From positions 95,948,316 through 96,012,315 of the forward strand of contig OY755240.1 in assembly GCA_963576725.1 (NCBI GenBank): a DNA stretch of 64,000 nucleotides, written 5' to 3'. Origin of the DNA: Azorinus chamasolen. Lineage: Eukaryota; Mollusca; Bivalvia; Cardiida; Solecurtidae. Below, one piece after another: positions 1 to 9,465 of this stretch. Made by a program: the position numbers and the translations under genes. The notes below the pieces were generated by a model. That model searched no databases. It was given only the letters and a program-made list of their open reading frames with translations, and had not been told where the DNA came from. Position 1 is the stretch's first letter. Every line of letters starts with the position of its first letter.

Positions 1-570
1 TAGATTATTTTTTTTATACAAAAACTGATGTTGACCATACAACCCCCCCCCCCCCCCCAACTCCCCATCACCCGTGCAGACAAAATTTTCCATATAAAAA
101 ATTCAAAGACACAACTAGGCATAGTGCTGTTCAATCCTATGAAGTTTTGTGAAAATCTGAAAAAAGGTTTTGGAGAAACCGTGCGGACAAAAATTTCCAT
201 GAAAAATTCAAAGTCCCATAACTTTGCAGAAAATCATCAACCTGGAACAGGAATAAAATATGCAAATCTAAACATGGTGCTGATCAATCCTATGAAGTTT
301 CATGAAAATCTGATCAAAGGTTTTAGAGAAACGGCGCAGACAAAATTTTCCATGTAAATATTCAAAGTCCTATAACTCTGCAGAAAAATCATTAAACCGG
401 AACAGGAATAATATATGCACAACTAGGCATGGTGCAGATCAATCCTATGAAGTTTCATGAAAATTCAACCAAAGGTGACCACGTCGACAAATTAAAATCA
501 GACAGACGGATAGACAGACGGACGGACAAGGTAATTCCTATATACTCTGAACCACAGGTGGTGGGGGTAT
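1..570. repeat. Diverged ~160-bp tandem repeat, bivalve-type
   Basis: Three diverged copies of a unit of about 160 bases start near 75, 190 and 335. Each carries CAATCCTATGAAGTTT and a cGCAGACAAAATTTTCCAT-like block. The stretch opens with a C homopolymer (about 43-58) and ends in GACGGA/GACAGA microsatellite followed by GGTGGTGGGGGTATAAT. I read it as a dispersed, non-coding molluscan repeat; the frame open at 28-357 exists only because the units lack stops. Family unassigned. Confidence 0.6.
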
Positions 571-747
571 AATGAAATATGGAGGGTGGAACAATGTAGC
601 CATTTTACAAAGTAAAGAAACACCTATCTAATTCCGTAGGCAAACAGAGCAGATCCTTATAAGATGGCTCCTATAGGAGCCATCTGATCTGGGTCTACTC
701 TGTTTGCAAATGTGTGAAAATGTGTTTGTATGAAGGAAATGGTTAAA
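571..747 (+). mobile_element. TTAA-1 MITE, 5'-truncated
   Basis: Right part of the TTAA-1 family: the GGAGGGTGGAACAATGTAGCC block, the AAACAGAGCAGATCC arm, the core GCTCCTATAGGAGC at 667-680, the matching arm GGGTCTACTCTGTTTG and a final GGTTAA. The usual left TTAACCC end is missing and is replaced by the preceding tandem repeat. Confidence 0.7.
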
Positions 748-769
748 AAGGAGATGCTTGCAAAAATAA

Positions 770-835
770 TGCAGAAAGCTCCTATAGGAGCTTTCTGCAT
801 TATGCTTGACCTGTATTAAGCTATGACCTGCCTGA
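770..835. mobile_element. TA-3 MITE core fragment
   Basis: Hairpin AGAAAGCTCCTATAGGAGCTTTCT followed by CTGTATTAAGCTATGACCTGCCTGACA. This is the central and right-inner part of the TA-3 family. Neither terminus is recognisable. Confidence 0.6.
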
Positions 836-866
836 CAGATCCATAATTAGACTTCTTTCATGGTGC

Positions 867-1095
867 TTAACCCTTTCCTCCATAAATACGCCTTTCTTCG
901 CCTCTGTAATAATCACTTCTTGAAACCATTGTGATGAATAGAGCATTTGCTCCTATAGGAGCAAATGCTCTATTTATCACAATGGTTTCAAACTACACAA
1001 TTAAAAAAAAATACTTTTCTCTAATAAATGCTCCTTTTGGGTAGATTCATTCAAAGAGGTTAGGTCTAAAAATAGCCTACGGAGGAAAGGGTTAA
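867..1095 (-). mobile_element. TTAA-2 MITE, full length
   Basis: Bounded by TTAACCCTTTCCTC and GGAAAGGGTTAA. The stem centres on GCTCCTATAGGAGC (949-962) and extends outward through AGAGCATTT/AAATGCTCT and TTGTGAT/ATCACAA. Compared with 8879-9107 it lies in the opposite orientation. No coding capacity, so it must depend on a transposase supplied elsewhere. Confidence 0.8.
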
Positions 1096-1200
1096 GACAG
1101 GTTCTGCTGTACTGGCATCTGCAAACATGGTGGACGGTTCCTAGAGGAGAATTCTGGCCAGGATCTGCACTGTTTGTCATTCGATCCTCTTGCAAATGGA

Positions 1201-1268
1201 GGGCTTAGTGCAAAACTATTCTAACTCCTTCACAAAGTGAAGGAGTTAGAATAGTTTTGCACCAAGCC
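1201..1268. repeat. Short perfect hairpin
   Basis: Arms GGCTTAGTGCAAAACTATTC and its complement meet over a central TTCACAAAGTGAA; the whole 68-bp block is nearly palindromic. It looks like a MITE centre whose flanks cannot be matched to other elements in this window. Confidence 0.6.
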
Positions 1269-1414
1269 CTGGAAATGTATTCCTGTTCTTTATACTTAGG
1301 GGACTTTATGGTTAAACAATGACGCATAATTCCACAAAATTTAGTTTTCTGAGGGTTAAAAAGTTTGCATGTTACCAGTTAAATTGCGTTAACCCAGCTT
1401 CCCTCATACCGGTA

Positions 1415-1861
1415 GGCTTTTTTTTTACTTGAAACTTGAAACTTAATCACTTGGTTAAACGCCTATTTTTGCAAATAATGCATTCAATGGCGTTGTACAT
1501 TGACAAAAATAAAATCAGAGACAAATAAAAATCGATAGAGGATATATATAATACACGAATATACATTTAAGAAAGCATAAAAACTAAAATCCATAAAACG
1601 ATGGTTAAAAAACTGTTATAATATACTAAAACCCAGACTTTATATAAAGTACTTTATGCATCTAAAACACACGGACAGTTTCTACGAAATATTAAAAAGT
1701 GAATCAAAGTGTCTGAAATAATGCGTTTTTAACTTTCTTTTAAAAGATTCAACATTTTCTGCTCTTTTAATCTTGCTAGGAAGCCCGTTCCAAAGTCTGG
1801 GACCTACTGTCCCAAAACTTCTATCACTAAAGGTCTTTCTCTTGTTGAAGGGCATTTTTTT
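1415..1861 (-). pseudogene. LINE 3' fragment: end of ORF2 (reverse transcriptase protein) plus 3' UTR
   Basis: On the minus strand 1861-1682 stays open for about 59 codons and reads SDRSFGTVGPRLWNGLPSKI, then FKRKLKTHYF, then a stop (CTA at 1682-1684 on +). A GDRSF...GPRLWNxLP...FKxxLKTHxF tail is typical of the C-terminus of non-LTR retrotransposon ORF2 proteins. Below the stop the sequence to about 1415 looks like an AT-rich 3' UTR ending in a GTTTCAAG repeat. Everything upstream of the last ~60 codons is missing, as in 5'-truncated LINE copies. The clade (CR1, Jockey or similar) cannot be fixed from this tail. Confidence 0.75.
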
Positions 1862-2081
1862 TTAGACCCAACCTCTTTCAATAAATCTACAGAAAACTGG
1901 TCAGCATTTACCAGAGAATTGAAAAGGAAAAGATTAAAATTGTGTAGTATTAAAACCATTGTGATAAATAGAGCATTTGTTCCTATGGACCAAATGCTCT
2001 ATTTATCACAACGGTTTCACAAAAGGCGACATTTACAGAGGCATCAAAAGGTGTCAATATGAGAGAAAGGGCAATAATTAA
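1862..2081 (+). mobile_element. TTAA-2 MITE, left end truncated
   Basis: Begins inside the family at TTTTAGACCCAACCTC and contains the stem AGAGCATTTG...CAAATGCTCT around a mutated core (TTCCTATGGACC). It ends near GGGCAATAATTAA, sharing the boundary TTAA with the next element. Its left end abuts the LINE fragment. Confidence 0.7.
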
Positions 2082-2328
2082 CCCTTCGCTTGCTGAATTT
2101 TTAAAATACATTTCTCCTTCTTTACCCATGCCCTGTTGTATAATTACATATATCTTCACTGTGTACAAGTAGTTCGCTGTGCAATCACTGCTGTGGAGTG
2201 CACTGGTTGCACAATCAACTTGTAAATAGTGCAGACTCTGATGAGACAGCTCCTGCAGGAGCTGTCTCATCTGGGTCTTCACTATTTACAGGTAGGTATA
2301 TTGATGTGAATAGCAAGCGAAGGGTTAA
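2078..2328 (+). mobile_element. TTAA-3 MITE, full length
   Basis: Ends TTAACCCTTCGCTTGCT and AGCAAGCGAAGGGTTAA are perfect inverted repeats. The centre is a long stem, GACCCAGATGAGACAGCTCC and complement, around CTGCAG. Two further copies lie at 5417-5666 (same strand) and 41725-41974 (opposite strand). No coding capacity. Confidence 0.85.
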
Positions 2329-2699
2329 TATAGGCAAATGGTTCAGACCCAGATGAGATGATGTGTGACTCCATGTTTCATTAGGACCAAATCTGTATCT
2401 TTTTGAGAAATGGAAGAAAAATCAAGCTGGGGTATTACTGCAAGTTATTAATAAACATGCCAACAGTTAAGGCAAATTAAAGATTTAAGTGTAATTTGAA
2501 ATTTAATTATTTATTGGGTTTAAAACAAAAAAATGATGCAGCTTCCAAGAAAACAAGCTAATCATTCCCAGTTAATTTCTTTGCATGCAGTTAATACGAT
2601 AACCAATGCCTGCAACGGTCTGGATTCAGATGAGATGCTGAGTAACTAGGAACCAAACAGAAACTGTTTGACACTCAGACTAAATGAAACAGAGGTCAA
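2329..2699. other. Intergenic, no feature recognised
   Basis: AT-rich sequence with no plausible exon or RNA. A remnant of the TTAA-6 core (GGTCTGGATTCAGATGAGATGC) is visible near 2618. Confidence 0.4.
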
Positions 2700-2870
2700 T
2701 ATAACATGCGTAAATTTCAACATTTTCAAGAATAGCTCCTTTATTTCTCCACCAAACCCTATACTATGAACCCTCTATAGAATCGTCTCAAAGAGACGAT
2801 TCTAAAGAGTGGTCACAGTATAGGATTTTGTGGAGAAATGGTGATTTTAGTATTTGGGTATGCACCTTTA
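2700..2870 (+). mobile_element. IR-G hairpin element
   Basis: Inverted repeat: ATTTCTCCACCAAACCCTATA near 2737 pairs with TATAGGATTTTGTGGAGAAAT near 2820. The inner stem AGAATCGTCTC/GAGACGATTCT is centred near 2795. The flanks AACATTTTCAAGAATA and TTTTAGTATTTGGGTA recur in the other copies (4055, 4885, 8745, 13255, 47190). Confidence 0.7.
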
Positions 2871-3136
2871 TCTGTAGCTCCGACAAAACATTTCAGAATT
2901 GCAGCAGCTGATATTTTCTGCAGATAAAAAAATTACTCAGCATGCAAAGAGCTAATGGAAAACAGCAATTAGAAAATGGCAGCTAATACGGTTCATAAAT
3001 AATTTCAAGCCAAGTTATTGATAACCATCAGCTAAGACTGTTGTCTGCTACAGATCTTAAAGTTAATTTTTGTTCCTTTTTTCCTCAAAATACAGTCAGC
3101 ATATCAAAATTTTGAATCTTGATAAGACTGTTTGCA

Positions 3137-3321
3137 TACTCTATAATAAACTTGCCACATGTTAAAGTTACCCCACAGTCTATAATAAGCTTGCCACAAG
3201 TTAAGAGTTACCCTATAGTCTAAAATCAACTTGCAACAAGCTAAAGTTACATCGTTGTCTATAATAAACTATCCAGAAGCTAAAAGTTAACCCAATAGTC
3301 TATAATAAATTCACCACAAGC
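3137..3321 (+). repeat. ~42-bp tandem repeat interrupted by a MITE
   Basis: About four to five units of a 40-42 base repeat with the consensus TCTATAATAAACTTGCCAC then AAGTTAAAGTTACC. The array resumes just after the TTAA-1 copy at 3322-3530 (AGTTAGCTCATAATCTATAAT), so the MITE split it. Confidence 0.75.
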
Positions 3322-3530
3322 TTAACCCTTTCCCTGTTCTATATTTAGTCCAAATTTCAATACCTACTGAATATTCATGGACAAAATAGATATCATGAAA
3401 TATGGAAGGTGGAACATTGTAGTCATTTTAGAAACTATCGAATTCCATCAGCAAACAGAGGAGACCCTGATCAGACGGCTCCTCTAAGAGCAAGTGTGTA
3501 AAAACACGTTTATATGAAGGAAAGGGTTAA
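3322..3530 (+). mobile_element. TTAA-1 MITE inserted in tandem repeat
   Basis: TTAACCCTTTCCCTGTTCTA to GGAAAGGGTTAA. Half of the central palindrome is lost (GACGGCTCCTCTAAGAGCAAG). The flanking repeat reads CACAAGC-TTAA-[element]-TTAA-AGTTAGC, giving an intact repeat unit with a duplicated TTAA. Confidence 0.85.
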
Positions 3531-3604
3531 AGTTAGCTCATAATCTATAATACATTTGCCTAACCCGGCAGCATATTCAAAGTGAAAAGGTCCATTAGTT
3601 TTTA

Positions 3605-3755
3605 GTCCTTTACTCCATGAATATTCAAATAAGAAATATTGACATCATGAATAATAATTAGATTAATGTTTGTCAACCCTTTCTGATCTTGGTCTTCTTT
3701 GTATGCAATGGTGTGAAAAGGTGTTTATATGAAGGAAATAATGAAAGGTCCTGAA
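3605..3755 (+). mobile_element. TTAA-4 MITE, internally deleted
   Basis: Left end CCTTTACTCCATGAATATTC and GACATCATGAATAATAATTAG, then directly the right half CTTGGTCTTCTTTGTATGCAATGG...TATATGAAGGAAAT. The central palindrome is deleted. Confidence 0.6.
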
Positions 3756-3764
3756 TGACCTGCC

Positions 3765-3991
3765 TTAACCCATTACCTCATAGGTTATTTTTAGATCCAA
3801 CTTCTTTGAATAAATCTACCGAAAAGGAGCATTAACTAGATAAAAGAATTTTTTAGAATTTTTTAATTTGAAACCATTGTGATAAATAGAGCATTGCTCC
3901 TATAGGAGCAAATGCTCTATTTATCACAATGGTTTCAACAGGTGACTTTTACAGATGCGTAAAAAGGCGTATTCATGGAGGAAAGGGTTAA
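3765..3991 (+). mobile_element. TTAA-2 MITE
   Basis: TTAACCCATTACCTCATAGG to GGAAAGGGTTAA. The central stem AATAGAGCATTGCTCCTATAGGAGCAAATGCTCTATT carries the shared 14-bp core, with one arm shorter than in sibling copies. Confidence 0.8.
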
Positions 3992-4039
3992 CCTAAATTG
4001 ACAATAAGTTTATCATCAAACAGAATCTTTAAAACATGT

Positions 4040-4200
4040 ACAGGTTCAGATAAGATGTGTAAATTTAAACATTTTCAAGAATAACTCCTTTATTTCTCCA
4101 CCAAAACCCTTAACTGTGACCACTCTTAAGAAGAATATATGATGGTCACAGTATAGGGTTTGGTGGAGAAATGAAAATTTTATAAGCTCTGCATACATAG
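4040..4200 (+). mobile_element. IR-G hairpin element
   Basis: ATTTCTCCACCAAAACCC pairs with GGGTTTGGTGGAGAAAT about 70 bases on. The inner stem is degenerate (CTCTTAAGAAGAATATATGA). Left flank AACATTTTCAAGAATAACTCC as in sibling copies. Confidence 0.65.
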
Positions 4201-4275
4201 AGAAAGCCCGGTATATCAATTTTGATAGATCTACAACCATTTTGTTTAATAACTGTGGACTTTCTATGAAACAAG

Positions 4276-4540
4276 TTAACCCTTTCCCCCGTTTAATATC
4301 CATGTGAATAATAATGGCATCATGGTATAATTATTTATTAGCTGAATTTTTATAATGGCAAATATACATATCATGTTTTTGCCCAGACAGAAACTGTAGA
4401 ACCAGATCTATATTATTACTTTATAAACAGAGCAAACCCTGATTAGATGGCTCCTATATATAGGAGCTGTCTGATCTTGGTCTACTCTGTTTGTAAATGC
4501 ATGAAAAGATGTTTATATGAAAGAATTTTTAAGGTTTAAA
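4276..4540 (+). mobile_element. TTAA-4 MITE, diverged
   Basis: TTAACCCTTTCCCCCGTTTA at the left. Centre AGATGGCTCCTATATATAGGAGCTGTCT is the core with an extra TATA. Right half TTGGTCTACTCTGTTTGTAAATGC. The terminal GGGTTAA is decayed (AATTTTTAAGG). Confidence 0.65.
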
Positions 4541-4623
4541 CTGGAAAGCTCCATTCTGTATTCAGCAATTATATTTACAACAGTATATTCACAGTATTGC
4601 TCAGCATCTGTATCTGTTAGTCT

Positions 4624-4816
4624 ACAGTAAAACCCCTCTGAACTGGAATTCTAGTAGAAAAGAATTTAGATATGTTTAGGTAGGTGGCTGCTTAATGCAG
4701 GGTGAAAGCTCCTCCTAGCTTTCTGCATGACTTTCACCCTGCATTAAACTGCCACCAGTGTTTCCAAGACCAATATTTATACTAATTCAACGTCTGGTTT
4801 AGGAGTTTTGCTGTAT
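4624..4816. mobile_element. TA-3 MITE, pogo/Tc1-like ends
   Basis: Begins TACAGTAAAACCCCTCTGAAC and ends GAGTTTTGCTGTA, imperfect inverted termini flanked by TA. Inner palindrome GGTGGCTGCTTAATGCAGGG/CCTGCATTAAACTGCCACC around AAAGCTCC...AGCTTT. CAGTAAAACC termini with TA flanks are characteristic of Tc1/mariner-superfamily (pogo-like) MITEs. Confidence 0.7.
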
Positions 4817-4884
4817 AATTTATACTATATGTTACAATATGTATGTATGCAGTGCACTGTTGAAGTGCAGAGGTCCAGATAAGA

Positions 4885-5050
4885 TAGTAAATTGAAAGAT
4901 TTTCAATAATAACTCTTTTATTTCTATAACAAACTCTGTGTTGTCACCACTCTTTAGAATGGTCTTGAAGAGACCATTCTAAAGAGTGGTCACAACATTG
5001 GGTTTGGTGGTGAAATGGCCATTTAATTTAATATCTGAGTACGCATATTT
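4885..5050 (+). mobile_element. IR-G hairpin element
   Basis: CAGATAAGATAGTAAATTGA flank, TTTATTTCTATAACAAACTCT, stem TTTAGAATGGTCTTGAAGAGACCATTCTAAA, then GGGTTTGGTGGTGAAATGG. The centre differs by several bases from other copies but the architecture is the same. Confidence 0.65.
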
Positions 5051-5416
5051 ATCTGTTGCTCTGAGTGACAAAAGATACTGGTGAATATTATTACATTTAC
5101 TTGGATTAAAATTAGATACATCAATAATGGTGGGGAAATATAAATAGCAGTTCTTTTGGTTTGATAATATTTCTGGTGAATGATGTTAGTAAGTTCCAAA
5201 AGCAATTATGCTGCTTTTCCAAACCATACTTACATTAATATACAGCAAAATTGAATAAAAAACAGCTCTGAAATAAATTGTTGATAACAACATCAGGCTA
5301 TATAATTCATATCACAAAACAATACAATAACACATTAGCTAACCGGAGCACACAGTCCTCAATGTAAGCTTTACGGATCATTGCATGTGTGTTGTCTGTC
5401 CATCATCCATTCACAT

Positions 5417-5666
5417 TTAGCCCTTCTCTTGCTGAATTTTAAAATACATTTATCCTTCTTTACCCATGCCCTGTTGTATAATTACATATATCTTCACTGT
5501 GTACAAGTATTTCGATGTGCAATCACTGCTGTGGAGTGCACTGATTGCACAATCAACTTGTAAATAGTGCAGACCCAGATGAGACAGCTCCTGCAGGAGC
5601 TGTCTCATCTGGGTCTTCACTATTTACAGGTAGGTATATTGATGTGAACAGCAAGCGAAGAGTTAG
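5417..5666 (+). mobile_element. TTAA-3 MITE
   Basis: Nearly identical to 2078-2328. The ends are TTAGCCCTTCTCTTGCT and AGCAAGCGAAGAGTTAG, each with a point change in the TTAA/TTAG boundary. Central GAGACAGCTCCTGCAGGAGCTGTCTC intact. Confidence 0.85.
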
Positions 5667-5824
5667 TTTGTTAACATTCTAGCACCAACAACTCTCAGGC
5701 AATCTTAATCAAACTTGGTAGCTGCATGTGTGGCTGTAAGATCTCAGTACAAATTGTAAAATGGGCAAAATTCTAGTTGTAGGTCTAAAGTGTTATACCC
5801 TTGATTTATTTTAGATCTAAAGTG

Positions 5825-6074
5825 TTAATCCTTTCCCTCATATAAACGAGTTTTCACACATTTGCAAAACAGAGCAGACCCAGATCAGACAGCTCCTAAA
5901 GGAGCCATCTAATCAGGGTCTGTTCTGTTTGCTTGTGACACAATATAGATCTCATTCTACAGCGTTTGTCAAGGCAAAATATTCCCTTGAAATGTTTACA
6001 TTGTAACAGGTCAGCTAATAAATATTCATGAGATCATTATTTCTTACATGAATACTGAACAGAGAAAGTGTTAA
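5825..6074 (-). mobile_element. TTAA-4 MITE
   Basis: TTAATCCTTTCCCTCATATA to GAGAAAGTGTTAA. Centre CAGACAGCTCCTAAAGGAGCCATCT flanked by GCAGACCCAGAT and AGGGTCTGTTCTGTTTGC. Reverse orientation relative to 11481-11732. Confidence 0.8.
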
Positions 6075-6270
6075 TTTGTTTACACTGTAGCATATTAATG
6101 CTCGTAAACAGAACCTATCATATTTAGAAATAACATAAATATGGCCATACGTTCTTGGCCAAGTTTGATTATTGGCAAATCAGATGAGTAGATCTAGAAT
6201 TATGTACCCTTGACTTATCCAAATATGGCATTATATGTTACCATATTTGCCCTCTAGCACCTTTGTTTCT

Positions 6271-6530
6271 TAAACCTTTGCTCCATGAATATTCATGTAA
6301 TTATAAGACATGATGAAGTCATGAACATTAATTAGATTATTTTTATGAATGGCATTAATTTAATACAACACATTAAACTGTAGAATGAGATCTATACTAT
6401 TCCACAAGCAAATCGAGCAGATCATGATCAGCCAGCTCCTATAGGAGCTGTCTGACCTGGGTCTGCTCTGTTTGCAAAGGTGTAGAAAGACATACATATA
6501 ATTATATATATTTATGGTGAAAAGTCCTTA
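6271..6530 (+). mobile_element. TTAA-4 MITE
   Basis: TTAAACCTTTGCTCCATGAA left end. Exact core GCTCCTATAGGAGC inside GATCAGCCAGCTCC...GAGCTGTCTGACC. Right end decayed (GTGTAGAAAGACATACATA). Confidence 0.7.
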
Positions 6531-6732
6531 AAATAATATCTGTGGCCATAAGATCTTGGCCAATTTTGACTATGGGCAAAATCAAATCAGTATGACTAGA
6601 GTTATGTGCCCCTGGTATAACCAATAATGACATGGTTACACTCTAGCATCTTTTTTCTCTACTTGGGTCCTCGTCAAATTTAGATAATTAGTGGGTGAAC
6701 ATAAAATCCCAGACAGGCTAAATTATCCCAAA

Positions 6733-6916
6733 TTACTCCATAAATGTGCCTTTGCAAACAGTGTAGATCCAGACCAGACAGCTCCTGTTGGAGCTGTCTG
6801 GTCAGGGTCTGTTCTGTTTGCTTATGATATAGATGATTCTACAGTTTCTGCCATTGGCCAAATATTGTTGTGTTTTATGTGCTATTATAACAATTAATTT
6901 AATTACTATTCATGAC
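6733..6916 (-). mobile_element. TTAA-4 MITE, partial
   Basis: TCCATAAATGTGCCTTTGCA, stem AGATCCAGACCAGACAGCTCC and complement around TGTTGGA, then the family's ATAGATGATTCTACAGTTTC and ATTACTATTCATGACA blocks. Outer TTAA ends not recognisable. Confidence 0.65.
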
Positions 6917-7285
6917 AGTGCCACGACATAATATATTCCGTCTGAAGACGGGCGTATAAAAATGGAGGGGTCAGGAATTCTTATATAGTTTGATAATCAT
7001 GAAGTTTCAAAAAAAATTCAGTATATATCTGTAAGAGAACTCGTGCAGACCAGACAAAATCTTGTTAGAAATCATGCATATATCAAATCTTATTTGATAG
7101 TACAAAAGGTTATATGATCTGTTTACTGTCAAACTATGATGAACAACAAGAGAAAAGAGAAAACTTGATACATCAGTCCATTTATTCTGACAATGTCAAC
7201 GATTTTAAAATTGCAAAGAGTGGCTAGAAATGTCTCTGGTCTCAAACTAAATCCATTGATCAAGATCTATACTGTACGTTAGACC

Positions 7286-7425
7286 CTTAAATTTACCCAA
7301 TAAAAATGCATTTTATTCCATTCTAAACAGAGCAGACCCAGATCAGATGGCTCCTATTGGAGCCATCTGATCAGGGTCAGTCCTGTTTATGATATAATAT
7401 AGATCTGATTTGTTAGTGGTATGAG
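7286..7425 (-). mobile_element. TTAA-type MITE centre, partial
   Basis: Stem AGCAGACCCAGATCAGATGG and complement around CTCCTATTGGAG, followed by ATATAGATCTGATT as in TTAA-4. Left end decayed. Confidence 0.6.
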
Positions 7426-7444
7426 TAAAAATTATTTTGGTCAG

Positions 7445-7772
7445 ATACGGTAAAACATCTCTAAACTGGACTTTCAATTTTGTATCTATATCGGTCTTAG
7501 AGACAGATGGCTACTTAATACAGGGTGATAGTCATGCAGGAAGTTCCTAGAAGGGTTTTCTGCATGACTGTCACCCTGCATTAAGCTGCTACCTGTCTTA
7601 ACCACGTGTTTTAACGCATTTGCAAACAGAGTAGACCCAGATCAGACGGCTCCTTGTTAATGAAAATTCAGTAGGTATTGAAATGTGGCCTAAATAAAGA
7701 ACAGGGAAAGGGTTAAAGTATGTAAATTCTTCTCTACTAGAATTCCAGTTTATAGAGGTTTTACTGTTTACA
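7445..7772. mobile_element. TA-3 MITE carrying a nested TTAA-1 fragment
   Basis: Left half 7445-7600 (GTAAAACATCTCTAAACTGG, GGTGATAGTCATGCAGGAAG, ACCCTGCATTAAGCTGC) and right end 7735-7772 (CCAGTTTATAGAGGTTTTAC) are separated by about 115 bases of TTAA-1 sequence ending AACAGGGAAAGGGTTAA at 7714. The TTAA-1 piece therefore arrived later. Confidence 0.7.
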
Positions 7773-7884
7773 GTAAGTGCCATTATATATTATAACCAGT
7801 TAATTAATATTCATGATGTCATTATTTTTTGCCTGAATATTCATGAAGTATTATTAAAGTAAAACAAGAGTGACAGTAAAACAC

Positions 7885-8136
7885 TTATGCGCCCGACCTT
7901 TGACCCTGAAGGATGACCTTGACCTTTGACCCATGGACCAGGGAATTGAATGTGACACATCGTCTTAAGTGTGGTGAACATTTGCGCCAGGTTATTTTGA
8001 AATCCACTGACAGATAAAAAAAAGTTACAGAATTAAGGGGCACCAAATTTGGGACAGAGGACGGACAGAGGACGGACAGACGGACGGACAGAAGGACAGC
8101 CAATGCGATTACTATATGCCCGCCGTTGGGGAGCAT
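7885..8136. repeat. Bivalve dispersed repeat with GACGGACA tract
   Basis: CGACCTTTGACCCTGAAGGA, GACCTTGACCTTTGACCC, then ACGGACAGACGGACGGACAG and a GCCCGCCGTTGGGGAGCATA tail with a short A-rich end. The same vocabulary occurs at 62750-63110 and 14330-15060. Open frames here come from the low-complexity tract and are not genes. Confidence 0.55.
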
Positions 8137-8406
8137 AAGAAAAGTACCTAGTTATAGTCTACTTTCATGACCGTTCAGATTTCTGTACATTTATGCCCCT
8201 GGTTATTGAGCCATTCTCCTACAATATTGAGCACTGCTTACATATGACATGATGAATTACGCAGCCACAGCACCAACCTCCTGTTCGGGTGGGAGACGCT
8301 GAAAAATGTCTCTGAAATTTCGAGTTGGTCCAGTCTAGATTCGATCCCTAGACTCCCGGGTTATCAGGTCAGCACTCAACCACTATGCCATTGAGCCACC
8401 ACCACA
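8137..8406 (-). mobile_element. tRNA-derived SINE, diverged copy
   Basis: Read on the minus strand it begins GTGGTGGCTCAATGGCATAG (tRNA A-box region) with a degenerate B box (GATCGAATC), then the conserved body AAATTTCAGAGAC...GTCTCCCACCCG. It ends with CTATAACTAGGTACTTTTC on the 7.9-8.1 kb repeat. Same family as 24297-24613 but older. Confidence 0.7.
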
Positions 8407-8744
8407 GGTAAAGAGTTAACTTTTTATACTAGTTACTTGATATCTGTATTTCACAAGCAAACAGAGCAGACCTGGATCAAACAGTTCCATCTAGAGTTGT
8501 CTGATCTGGATCCACTCTATGGGTCTTCATCAATAGTTTATATGCTGTTCTGGGCACAAGATCCAATGGGTCATATAGAATTTAAATCTGAATATTTTCT
8601 ATATTCATATCAAACCTAAATTTTCAGACGCCTGACATCTGACATGATGGAACAACTTGTATGATTCCTAATATATAGCCACCATTTCACTTTGTGAAGT
8701 AGGGGTACAATTAGTTCACAAAGCAACAAATAGGCGTGCATACT

Positions 8745-8880
8745 CAAGTATTAATTTCTCCACCAAACCCTATATTGTGACAACTCTTTAGAATCGTCTC
8801 TTCGAGACGATTCTAAAAGGTGGTCACAACATACTTAGGGTTTGGTGGAGAAATAAAGAAGTTATTCTTGAAAATGTTTT
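8745..8880 (-). mobile_element. IR-G hairpin element, split by a TTAA-2 insertion
   Basis: ATTTCTCCACCAAACCCTAT, stem AGAATCGTCTCTTCGAGACGATTCT, then GGGTTTGGTGGAGAAAT and TTATTCTTGAAAATGTTTT. The rest of its flank (ATTTACCCATCTTATCTGGA) reappears after the TTAA-2 copy, at 9107-9127. Confidence 0.75.
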
Positions 8881-9107
8881 AACCCATTCCCACTTAGGCT
8901 ATTTTTAGACTTAACCTCTTTGAAAAAGTCTACCCAAAAGGAGCATTTACTAGAGAAAAGAAAATATTTAAAATTGTGTAGTATTGAAACCATTGTGATA
9001 AATAGAGCATTTGCTCCTATGGAGCAAATGCTCTATTTATCAGAATGGTTTCAAAAAGTGACTTTTACAGAGGCGTCAAATGGCGTCAATATGCGGGAAT
9101 GGGTTAA
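8879..9107 (+). mobile_element. TTAA-2 MITE nested in IR-G flank
   Basis: TTAACCCATTCCCACTTAGG to GGGAATGGGTTAA. Stem TGATAAATAGAGCATTTGCT around CCTATGGAGC. Flanks join to an intact IR-G flank once one TTAA is removed. The frame open at 8920-9168 simply runs through this element. Confidence 0.85.
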
Positions 9108-9465
9108 TTTACCCATCTTATCTGGAGCTCAGGTTCATGTAGAGTATTCATTTAGATATGTCTGCTAAGATGAACAGGTTGTCCCTGATCATACAGAAAA
9201 TTCTGTATCAAATTAGCTAGGTCATTAGGTGACTCTCTCTAAGATAGATATCTGCCATGTTATACGAAAACTAACCTTTAGACTTTGCATACAGTGTAGA
9301 ACCAGATTAGCAGATACATGCAGCATTTAATCAGTTTCTACATTGTTTGTCACACACAGGCTTTGATGGATGACAAGCAGAACAGTATCTTATCAGATGC
9401 TGCATTATATAAACTTGGCAAGTGATCTTCTTTGGCACTGTTTGTAAAGACTAAAGGTTTGTTTT

